A stretch of 6,321 nucleotides of DNA from an uncultured Erysipelotrichaceae bacterium (lineage in GTDB: Bacteria > Bacillota_I > Bacilli_A > Erysipelotrichales > Erysipelotrichaceae), in assembly GCA_902803275.1 (NCBI GenBank), contig CADCPE010000210.1, positions 1-6,321 on the forward strand. The letters run 5' to 3'. The position numbers were made by a program, and so were the translations under genes. The stretch's first letter is position 1; each line of letters opens with the position of its first letter. Below the pieces are notes generated by a model, which was given only the letters and a program-made list of their open reading frames with translations, searched no databases and was not told the origin of the DNA. This document shows, piece by piece, positions 1 through 6,321 of this stretch.

Positions 1-2
1 AT

Positions 3-827
3 GATGCGCTTGTTGATTCGTGTCTTGGAAATTCACTTTTTTCTTCCGGCAGTCTCGTGCTTGTTGAAGAACCGGATTTTCTGATCAAGAAGGTCGATGA
101 CAGAAAGCTGGAAGCAGTCTATGACTATGTGAAAAATCCGATCTATGAGACCGATCTGATCTTCTATACATATCAGAACAATTTCAACAGTCGGCTTAAA
201 TCCTTTAAAACGATCAACGACAATGCTCAACTGATCACTCTCAACTCATATGACTACAGGAATTTCAATTCATATGTCAGGACCAGACTGAATGAAGAAG
301 GGCTTAAGCTCAACAATGAAGCCATCAGCGTTTTAAGCAATATCTGTAAAAGAAGCGCAACACTGCTCAACAGCAATCTTGAAGTTCTTAAGCTCTATCC
401 TGAACAGATAACTGCACAGGTTATCAATAAGCTATGCACCGTCTCTGATGACAATGACAGTTTTGAACTTGTAAACGCCCTTACAAACAAGGACATATCC
501 AAGGCGATAGCTACAGAAAGAAAGCTGCTCAATGAAAACGATTCGGCTTTAAGCGTGATCGGACTTCTCGCCAGCCAGCTGAGGTATCTTTATCAGATCG
601 CATATTATATTTCCCTTGGCAAGAAGAAAAGCGAGATCATGGAACTGTGCAATATAAACGAATATCGCTACAACAAGGCTGTTGCAACGACCAATGTCCT
701 TGATAAAAGACAGATCATAAAACTGCTTGCTCAGCTTAGCGATCTTGACATCAAATGCAAGAGCGACAACTCTGTAAGCGACAATTCGCGTTTTGAACTC
801 TTTATTCTGGAGCTGCTCAAAAAATGA
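3..827 (+). CDS. holA: DNA polymerase III subunit delta (5'-truncated)
   Basis: Delta is the clamp-loader subunit that binds and opens the beta sliding clamp at primed DNA in the cytoplasmic replisome. The window holds 274 C-terminal residues; the frame is open to the left edge (first full codon at 3), and with a usual length near 330-345 residues about 55-70 N-terminal residues are missing. The visible start, DALVDSCLGNSLFSSGSLVL, matches the delta segment with the LF..-x-LVLV strand preceding domain II. Residues about 85-150 resemble the middle helical domain. Residues 150-274 are the collar-type helical domain, with the family pattern VNALTNKDISKA, then IGLLASQLRYLYQIA at 186-200, and the final LSDLDIKCKSDNS...FELFILELL. 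GTG at 57 is an internal valine in this strand, not a start. The gene overlaps the next by 4 bp. No convergent rpsT, a common neighbour of holA, is present here. Family assignment is firm despite low motif density. Confidence 0.9.
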   Translation, partial: DALVDSCLGNSLFSSGSLVLVEEPDFLIKKVDDRKLEAVYDYVKNPIYETDLIFYTYQNNFNSRLKSFKTINDNAQLITLNSYDYRNFNSYVRTRLNEEGLKLNNEAISVLSNICKRSATLLNSNLEVLKLYPEQITAQVINKLCTVSDDNDSFELVNALTNKDISKAIATERKLLNENDSALSVIGLLASQLRYLYQIAYYISLGKKKSEIMELCNINEYRYNKAVATTNVLDKRQIIKLLAQLSDLDIKCKSDNSVSDNSRFELFILELLKK

Positions 828-2878
828 AAAAACCGGAACTTCTTTCACCGGCAGGCAATTTTGCCTGTCTTAAAGCCGCGATAGCCGGCGGTGCCGATGC
901 CGTATATCTTGGAGGCAAGAATTTTTCGGCTCGTGCTTTTGCGAATAACTTTGATAACGAACAGCTTAAGCAGGCTGTCAGATATGCACACCTAAGAGGC
1001 GTAAGGATATTTGTGACACTCAATACCCTGCTCAATGAAAAAGAGTTTGAAAATGCGCTGAAGATGGCCGATTTCTATTACAGAAGCAACGTTGATGCGC
1101 TCCTGATACAGGATCTTGGCCTTTACTATGTCCTGAAAGAAAAATATCCGGATTTTGAACTGCACTGTTCGACTCAGATGCACGTCCACAATCTCAGCGG
1201 TGTCATAAACGCAAAGAAACTCGGTTTCAAAAGGGTAGTCCTGGCCAGAGAATCCGATCTTGAACTTATAAGGCAATGCTGCAGACAGGGGATAGAAGTA
1301 GAAGTATTCGTTCATGGGGCGATCTGCGTGTCCTATTCCGGACAGTGCCTGATGTCTTCCTATTCAAAAACCCGTTCTGCCAACAAAGGCATGTGTGCAC
1401 AATGCTGCAGGCTCAAATACGATCTTTATGAAGACGATAAAAAGGTCAAAACGGATACGAAGTATCTGCTTTCACCTAAAGACAATTGTCTGATCGAAGA
1501 TATACCTGATCTGATCGAGGCAGGAGTTTCTTCCTTCAAGATCGAAGGGCGCATGAAGTCAAGTGCCTATGTCGGATATGTGACGAGCCTGTATCGCAAG
1601 GCCATCGATGAGTATTTCAAAGGCAGCAGATATAGGCTGTCGCAGGATGAACTAGATAAGCTCAGAGTTCTCTTCAACCGCAATTTCAGCGATGATCTGC
1701 TTCATGACAGGAATGAACTCTTCGGCCAGAAGACGCCGAATCATCTGGGGATCGAAACAGGCGAGGTGCTCTACAACAAGAACGATCATACCTATATCAG
1801 ACTAAGCAGAGATCTCAATCAGTTTGACGGCATCAGGATAGGCGATTTCGGTTGCATCGTAAACATGCTGTACAAGGATGGCCTTTTGGTAAGCCATGCA
1901 TCCAAGGGGGAGATCGTTTCGATCCTAAGCAAAGAAAAGCTCTCCGGCAGAGTTTTCAAGACTCAGGACTATATCCTGGAGAACACCGTTAACAGCTTGC
2001 CTGAAAAAAGGATCCCTCTTGATGTCAAACTTTCCATATACCCGAACAGGAACGTTGAAGTGAATCTTAAATGTCTGGATGACAATTATACTTTCCAGAG
2101 CTCAATAACCGCTCAGAAAGCCTTAAAAGCCCCTTTGAATAAGGAAACAGTCATCAGACAGTTTCAGAAACTCAATGATACGGAGTACTTTCTCAATGAT
2201 CTTGAGCTGAACAGTGAAGATGCATTCCTAAGTGTTTCACAGCTTAACGAGATCAGAAGGAATGCGATCGAACAGTTCAATAAATACCGTCTAGGCAGTT
2301 TTAAAAGAGACAGGCTTGAATCCGGGATAAGCCTGGCAGATTTGAAAGATGAAACAGATGAAGGCGAAATGATCCAGAATGGTGATCGTATCTTCTTGAA
2401 TGATAAGGAATACCCTGTAAATTATGTCATAAACAAAGAAAGCAGATATGCCGATTCCACAGATGGGGCAATATGCGAATTCGGAGGTCTTTTGAAGGAA
2501 TATAGATCCAAGATCGCCTATTATACTCTCAACATATGCAACTCCTATGCCTATGAATTCCTTAAAAGGCTCGGTTTCGATCATATAGTTCTTTCAAGCG
2601 AACTAAAAGACAACGAGATAAGCGATCTGATCGAAGCATACGAAACGCGCAATAAGCGCATAATAAAGCCTTACAGGCTCTTTTCAGGCAAAAGGGTATT
2701 GATGTATATCAAGTCCGATCCGTTTGCCAGATATGCTGAAAAAGGCCATAAATACACTCTGGATGATGGCAATAACCGATATGATGTGAATTTTGTCAAT
2801 AACATTACGGAAATATCCGTAAATATCGATAAAAGTTCAGCAAATGATGGTTGTCTTGCACTGATCATCGAATCTTGA
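824..2878 (+). CDS. U32 family protein, long RlhA-like form (probable RNA hydroxylation enzyme)
   Basis: 684 residues. The N-terminal half is a U32 domain: ELLSPAGNFACLKAAIAGGADAVYLGG at 5-31, STQMHVHN at 116-123, the U32 signature EVFVHGAICVSYSGQCLMSS around 160-179, GMCAQCC at 189-195, and SFKIEGRMKS at 237-246. Cys168, Cys175, Cys191 and Cys222 fit the four conserved cysteines thought to serve an Fe-S centre in this family. The region about 385-500 looks like DUF3656, followed by a C-terminal segment (YTLNICNSYAYEFLKRLGFDHIVLSSEL, about 567-594) typical of the long RlhA (YdcP) type. Known members make 5-hydroxycytidine in 23S rRNA (RlhA) or 5-hydroxyuridine in tRNA (TrhP); the old 'peptidase/collagenase' name is poorly supported. 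Which RNA is the target here cannot be read from sequence, so no symbol is given. The start ATG overlaps the holA stop (ATGA), with GGAG at 809-812, suggesting coupled translation. Confidence 0.9.
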   Translation: MKKPELLSPAGNFACLKAAIAGGADAVYLGGKNFSARAFANNFDNEQLKQAVRYAHLRGVRIFVTLNTLLNEKEFENALKMADFYYRSNVDALLIQDLGLYYVLKEKYPDFELHCSTQMHVHNLSGVINAKKLGFKRVVLARESDLELIRQCCRQGIEVEVFVHGAICVSYSGQCLMSSYSKTRSANKGMCAQCCRLKYDLYEDDKKVKTDTKYLLSPKDNCLIEDIPDLIEAGVSSFKIEGRMKSSAYVGYVTSLYRKAIDEYFKGSRYRLSQDELDKLRVLFNRNFSDDLLHDRNELFGQKTPNHLGIETGEVLYNKNDHTYIRLSRDLNQFDGIRIGDFGCIVNMLYKDGLLVSHASKGEIVSILSKEKLSGRVFKTQDYILENTVNSLPEKRIPLDVKLSIYPNRNVEVNLKCLDDNYTFQSSITAQKALKAPLNKETVIRQFQKLNDTEYFLNDLELNSEDAFLSVSQLNEIRRNAIEQFNKYRLGSFKRDRLESGISLADLKDETDEGEMIQNGDRIFLNDKEYPVNYVINKESRYADSTDGAICEFGGLLKEYRSKIAYYTLNICNSYAYEFLKRLGFDHIVLSSELKDNEISDLIEAYETRNKRIIKPYRLFSGKRVLMYIKSDPFARYAEKGHKYTLDDGNNRYDVNFVNNITEISVNIDKSSANDGCLALIIES

Positions 2879-2938
2879 AATTAATATAATTACTCTTTTA
2901 AATTTTGATATAATATCTAGGTACAAAAAGGAGATTTG
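2879..2938 (+). promoter_or_regulatory. AT-rich intergenic gap with smc promoter and leader
   Basis: This is the only true intergenic space in the window. The sequence TGATATAAT at 2906-2914 is a perfect extended -10 (TGnTATAAT). The -35 position at 17-bp spacing (2886-2891, ATAATT) is poor, as is common for extended -10 promoters. Transcription would start near 2921, leaving a leader of about 18 nt that contains the ribosome binding site. No hairpin followed by a T-run is visible, so upstream transcripts are not obviously terminated. The promoter call is motif-based inference. Confidence 0.65.
2928..2933 (+). promoter_or_regulatory. Ribosome binding site deciding the smc start
   Basis: AAGGAG lies 5 nt before ATG at 2939 and only 2 nt before the in-frame TTG at 2936. 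The spacing therefore supports ATG 2939 as the start. Confidence 0.85.
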
Positions 2939-5881
2939 ATGTTTTTAAAGCGCATTGAAATGCAGGGGTTCAAGTCCTTTGCTGATAATATAAAGATTGA
3001 TTTCGAAGATCCGGTGACAGGAATTGTCGGTCCTAACGGCTGCGGTAAATCAAATATTTCCGATGCCATCAGGTGGGTTTTAGGTGAACAGTCAGTCAAA
3101 TCGCTAAGAGGCGAAAAAATGACTGACATCATTTTTGCCGGTACCGAAGAAAGAAAGCCGATGAACATGGCGGAAGTCACTCTGGTCTTCGACAATAGGG
3201 ACCGTTACCTCAATTCCGATCTTGATGAGATCGAACTGACCAGAAGGATATACAATACCGATCAGGATGCCGAATATCTGATAAACAGAAAGAATGTCAG
3301 ATACAAAGACATTATGGATCTGATCATGGATACCGGCTTAGGCAAGAATTCCATGTCTATGATCTCGCAGGGCAATGTCTCGGCTTTTGCGGAAGCAAAA
3401 CCGTATGACCGCCGCGAGATCTTTGAAGATGCAGCCGGTGTATCCAAATACAAGAAAAGAAAGATCGAGTCATTAAACAAACTCGAAAGAACCAAAGAGA
3501 ACCTTGACCGTACTTTTGATATTCTTTCCGAACTGGAGAGACAGGTCTCACCATTAAAAAGGCAGGCCAAGAAAGCTGAAATATACAGGGAAAAGAAATC
3601 AAGACTTGAACAGATCGAAGTTGCCGTTCTTGTCAGTGATATCCAGAACCTTAACGCTTCAAAGACCGAACTTGAAAAGTCCCTGTTTGATCTGGAGACT
3701 TCTCTGGCGATGCACCAGACGACGATCCAGGTTCATGAGAACAGCAACTATGAATCAAAAAGCCGTCTAAGAGAATACGACAAAGAGATCAATTCTCTTC
3801 AGGAAAAGCTGATGATGGTCATTAATGAGATCCAGAATCTGGAAGCCAGAAGGATCGAGATCGACGAAAGAAGAAAATACGCACTGCAGATGGGCTCTTC
3901 CGAAGAAAAGATCAAAGAGATGGAATCATCGATCAATGAAGCCAAATTCGAATATGAAGACCGTCTGGAACGTCTGAACAAGCTCCGTTCTGAGATTGAG
4001 CTCATTCACACAAACATGGACAACTCTGCGGCTGAACTGGCGGAAGCATCACTCAAAAAGGATGAAACGACCAGTGTCTTAAACAGGATGAACAACCGCG
4101 TTGAAGTTCTTAAAAACGTCCTTTCCGATCCGTTTTCATCAGTCAATCAGGCCGGTGTACAGGCTATCATGTCAAACAAGTCTTCGCTTTACGGCATACT
4201 CGGTGTTATCGGACAGGAGATCCATCCGGAAAAAGGCTATGAGGAAGCTGTTGCGACAGCCCTGGCCGGAAGCGTCTATCATATTGTCACCAAGGATGAG
4301 GATGCCGCCAGAAAGGCGATCGAATTCTTAAAGAGAAACAAATCCGGAAGGGCAACTTTCCTTCCTTTGACCGTATGCAGACAGCACCTTTTGAAATACG
4401 AAGACAGCATCGTCTGTGAGAATACCAAGGGATTTTTGGGCACTGCCTATGATTTCTGCAGCTGTGCAGCGGAATTTGAACCGGTAAGGGATTCACTTCT
4501 TTCAAATATCCTTGTATGTGACAACCTTGAAAATGCCAACAATCTTTCGGCCTTATTGAAATTCGCCTACAAGATCGTCACGCTTGACGGTGATATCGTT
4601 CACAAGGGAGGTTCGATGACCGGTGGCAAGGTCAAAAATGAAGTCTCTTTGATCACGGCTCAGGCAGAACTCGACAGGATCGAAAAGGATCTTTTATCCT
4701 ACAGAGCTGAAAACGAGCTTGCCATCAAGAAATACAATTCCCTGATCTCGCAGAAGGAAACTCTTGATTCCCAGCTGACGGAAAAAAGGATCGCCATCGC
4801 TCAGCTGGAACCGATCGTCGATTCAAAGAGAGCCAAATACGAAAAGATGCAGGCCGATTATGAAATGATCAAGCCTAGCGACAATAAGGAAAGCATTTCC
4901 GATTCCGTCATTGCGCAGTTATCTGCCAATTATGCCAAAAAGGACGAACTTTCGAACTCTTTAAAGCTGAAAAGGGAAGAGAGGATGAAACTTTCTGCCG
5001 AGATCGACCGCAAGGATCAGCAGATCCGTCAGATCAGAAGACAGCTTGACGAGACTAAAAACGGCATCTCATCCATCAGCACCAATAAGGCTGTGCTCGA
5101 GACAAAGCTGGAAAACAACCTCAACAGGCTCGCATCTGAGTATCAGATGACTTTTGAGTATGCCTTGCAAAACAGCGATATAGAGATCGATGAGACAGCC
5201 AAGGAAGAGGTAATGAACTTAAGAAGAGACATTCAGGAACTTGGCAATGTGAATATGGCTGCTCCTGAAGAATTCTCTGAAGTAAATGAAAGATATGAGT
5301 TCCTCAAGAAGAACTATGATGATCTGATCGCTTCCAGAGACAAGATCCTGGCTGCCATCGATGAGATGGACGAGATCATGAAAGTCCAGTTCGAAAAGAC
5401 ATTCAATGCCATAAATGCTGAACTGCCGGCTGTATTCGGCAGACTTTTCGGCGGTGGAAGAGCCAAGCTGATCCTGGAAGATCCAAATGACATCCTGAAC
5501 ACCGGTATCGATATCGACGTTCAGCCTCCTGGTAAATCAGTCAAATCGATCAGGCTGTTCTCCGGCGGTGAAAAGTCTCTGATCGCGATCTCGGTATTGT
5601 TTACGATCCTTAAAGTAAGACCGCAGCCGCTGATCATCTTCGACGAGATCGAATCGGCGCTCGATGTCGCCAACGTTGAAAGATTTGCGAAATACGTCAA
5701 GGATTTTGCGGATAAATCGCAGTTTTTGATCATCACGCACCGTCCGGGAACCATGGAACAGTGTGATTCGCTATACGGTGTCACCATGCAGAAGCGCGGT
5801 GTCTCGCAGATGCTTAAGGTCAAGCTGGTCGACGCCATCGAAATGGCTGAAAAAGACGAGATCAAAGGAGCTCAGAAATAA
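2939..5881 (+). CDS. smc: Chromosome segregation protein SMC (short-arm form)
   Basis: SMC is the ATPase core of the bacterial SMC-ScpAB condensin, which extrudes DNA loops and resolves replicated origins on the nucleoid. All head motifs are intact in 980 residues: the FKSF start (11-14), Walker A GPNGCGKSN (31-39), Q-loop Gln144 in ISQGNV, signature FSGGEKSL (874-881), Walker B LIIFDEIESALD (898-909) with catalytic Glu903, and His934 in ITHRPGTME. The hinge spans about 400-565, with YGILGVIGQ, GRATFLPL (471-478), TLDGDIVHKGGSMTGG (548-563). Coiled coils lie at about 165-395 and 568-765. Typical bacterial SMCs are 1150-1200 residues; here both arms seem shorter by about 100 residues each, so the antiparallel pairing is kept. 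As I recall, mollicute SMCs (P115) are near this length. Start ATG 2939 is chosen over TTG 2936 by RBS spacing and by MFLKRIEMQGFKSF aligning to the family N-terminus. The stop overlaps ftsY by 1 nt. ScpA and ScpB are not encoded here. Confidence 0.97.
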   Translation: MFLKRIEMQGFKSFADNIKIDFEDPVTGIVGPNGCGKSNISDAIRWVLGEQSVKSLRGEKMTDIIFAGTEERKPMNMAEVTLVFDNRDRYLNSDLDEIELTRRIYNTDQDAEYLINRKNVRYKDIMDLIMDTGLGKNSMSMISQGNVSAFAEAKPYDRREIFEDAAGVSKYKKRKIESLNKLERTKENLDRTFDILSELERQVSPLKRQAKKAEIYREKKSRLEQIEVAVLVSDIQNLNASKTELEKSLFDLETSLAMHQTTIQVHENSNYESKSRLREYDKEINSLQEKLMMVINEIQNLEARRIEIDERRKYALQMGSSEEKIKEMESSINEAKFEYEDRLERLNKLRSEIELIHTNMDNSAAELAEASLKKDETTSVLNRMNNRVEVLKNVLSDPFSSVNQAGVQAIMSNKSSLYGILGVIGQEIHPEKGYEEAVATALAGSVYHIVTKDEDAARKAIEFLKRNKSGRATFLPLTVCRQHLLKYEDSIVCENTKGFLGTAYDFCSCAAEFEPVRDSLLSNILVCDNLENANNLSALLKFAYKIVTLDGDIVHKGGSMTGGKVKNEVSLITAQAELDRIEKDLLSYRAENELAIKKYNSLISQKETLDSQLTEKRIAIAQLEPIVDSKRAKYEKMQADYEMIKPSDNKESISDSVIAQLSANYAKKDELSNSLKLKREERMKLSAEIDRKDQQIRQIRRQLDETKNGISSISTNKAVLETKLENNLNRLASEYQMTFEYALQNSDIEIDETAKEEVMNLRRDIQELGNVNMAAPEEFSEVNERYEFLKKNYDDLIASRDKILAAIDEMDEIMKVQFEKTFNAINAELPAVFGRLFGGGRAKLILEDPNDILNTGIDIDVQPPGKSVKSIRLFSGGEKSLIAISVLFTILKVRPQPLIIFDEIESALDVANVERFAKYVKDFADKSQFLIITHRPGTMEQCDSLYGVTMQKRGVSQMLKVKLVDAIEMAEKDEIKGAQK
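5864..5870 (+). promoter_or_regulatory. ftsY ribosome binding site inside the end of smc
   Basis: AAAGGAG sits within the last codons of smc, 10 nt before the ftsY ATG at 5881. Together with the TAATG stop-start overlap this points to coupled translation of smc and ftsY. Confidence 0.7.
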
Positions 5882-6321
5882 TGGGCTTCTTTTCAAAAGA
5901 CAAAAACAAATATCTTCATGGTTTTGCCAAGACCAATGATTCCTTGGGCAGAAAACTCCGTTTCGTTACCGAAAACAAGAAGCAGAACAAGGAAGATTTC
6001 ATGGAGCAGCTGATGGTCACGTTGAGCGAGGCTGATATCGGCTATAGGACAGCAGAGATAATCTGTGACCGCTTCTTTGAGACCTGTCAGAACGACTATT
6101 ATCTGTTTTCCAAAGACATCATGAATTTCCTCGGCCAGACTTTCAAGGAAGTCTACTATGAAAAGCCTGACAGCGAGATCGTCTTCAACCAGAACGGTCC
6201 GACTGTCATCCTGATGGTCGGCGTAAACGGTTCGGGCAAAACTTCCACCTGTGCCAAACTCGCAAACATGTACAAGCAGCAGGGCAAGAAAGTTGCGCTT
6301 GTCGCGGCTGATACTTTCAGA
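5881..6321 (+). CDS. ftsY: Signal recognition particle receptor FtsY (3'-truncated)
   Basis: FtsY is the membrane-associated GTPase that docks the Ffh-SRP-ribosome complex for insertion of membrane proteins. The first 147 residues are present and the frame is open to the right edge; a whole protein would be about 300-330 residues. Residues 11-90 form the N-domain helical bundle, with YLHGFAKTNDSLGRKLRF at 11-28 and LMVTLSEADIGYRTAE at 44-59 (family pattern LL-x-ADVG). The G domain begins near 107: VILMVGVNGSGKTST (109-123) is the G1 P-loop with Lys120, and VALVAADTFR (138-147) contains the SRP-GTPase DTFR motif. The N-domain starts about ten residues after Met1, so the acidic A domain seen in E. 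coli FtsY is absent; membrane contact would rely on the short basic/aromatic start MGFFSKDKNKY. Ffh is excluded because Ffh lacks this start and uses GLQGxGKTT. The start overlaps the smc stop. Confidence 0.95.
   Translation, partial: MGFFSKDKNKYLHGFAKTNDSLGRKLRFVTENKKQNKEDFMEQLMVTLSEADIGYRTAEIICDRFFETCQNDYYLFSKDIMNFLGQTFKEVYYEKPDSEIVFNQNGPTVILMVGVNGSGKTSTCAKLANMYKQQGKKVALVAADTFR

Noticed and set aside
57..59. GTG as the start of a 256-residue protein
   Set aside because: The frame stays open to the left edge and the preceding residues continue the HolA family pattern (LFSSGSLVLVEE); there is no ribosome binding site. It is an internal valine.
549..848. Reverse-strand open frame opposite holA, and similar reverse frames within the U32 and smc genes
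   Set aside because: They have no ribosome binding site or recognisable family pattern and lie wholly opposite well-supported genes; they are shadows of codon bias.
824..2878. Annotation as a secreted collagenase/protease
   Set aside because: No signal peptide or membrane segment is present, and characterised members with this cysteine pattern act on RNA.
2875..2880. TTGAAA as a -35 box
   Set aside because: It is 28 bp from the good -10 at 2909, too far; pairing with TTAAAT at 2898-2903 gives 17 bp but a weak -10. It also overlaps the U32 stop codon.
2885..2890. A second TATAAT in the gap before smc
   Set aside because: It has no TG extension and no -35-like hexamer at a workable distance; the copy at 2909-2914 is far better placed.
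2879..2920. Rho-independent terminator after the U32 gene
   Set aside because: The region is AT-rich with T-runs but lacks a GC-rich stem, so no terminator can be supported.
4101..4331. Forward 76-residue open frame inside smc in another frame
   Set aside because: It lies across the conserved hinge coding sequence and shows no domain or start signal of its own.
2939..5881. Other long-coil ATPases (RecN, SbcC/Rad50, MukB)
   Set aside because: The hinge GGSMTGG and GRATFLPL blocks and the ANVERFAKY and THRPGTME motifs are specific to SMC; Rad50 has a CxxC hook, and RecN is much shorter.
1..6321. CRISPR array, tRNA/rRNA, insertion sequence, toxin-antitoxin or defence genes
   Set aside because: No regularly spaced repeats, cloverleaf-like segments, inverted-repeat ends or transposase motifs were seen; nearly all bases lie in four conserved genes.

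Overview
This 6.3-kb window is a compact, same-strand stretch of bacterial housekeeping genes: the 3' part of holA (DNA polymerase III delta subunit), a complete long-form U32 'peptidase' (RlhA/TrhP-type RNA hydroxylation family), a complete smc (chromosome condensin ATPase), and the 5' part of ftsY (SRP receptor GTPase). I found no mobile element, CRISPR array, RNA gene or candidate defence island, and nothing that looks like an undescribed system.

The organism is most likely a low-to-moderate GC Firmicute, probably near Erysipelotrichia/Mollicutes. Reasons: AAGGAG-type ribosome binding sites; smc followed directly by ftsY, an order typical of Firmicutes; an SMC of only about 980 residues with an FSGGEK signature, like mollicute SMCs as I recall them; and an FtsY with almost no N-terminal acidic domain. 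TGA is used as a stop by holA and the U32 gene, and Trp (TGG) is rare but present, so the code is the standard one, not the Mycoplasma one. The lineage call is inference from these traits.

Layout: holA runs off the left edge (3-827) and overlaps the U32 gene (824-2878) by ATGA, so the two are probably translated together. A 60-bp AT-rich gap follows, the only real intergenic space. It carries an extended -10 promoter (TGATATAAT) and a strong ribosome binding site, so smc-ftsY can start as its own transcript; no terminator is visible, so read-through from holA-U32 is also plausible. smc starts at ATG 2939 (not the in-frame TTG three bases earlier) and ends at 5881, where its TAA shares one base with the ATG of ftsY, whose reading frame leaves the window at 6321.

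The genes are linked by core growth functions, not one pathway: replication clamp loading (HolA), probable rRNA/tRNA modification (U32), chromosome segregation (SMC) and co-translational membrane targeting (FtsY). The main points of interest are the short SMC arms, the unusual gene company (a U32 gene where rnc often sits upstream of smc), the internal promoter and a marked excess of GATC sites.
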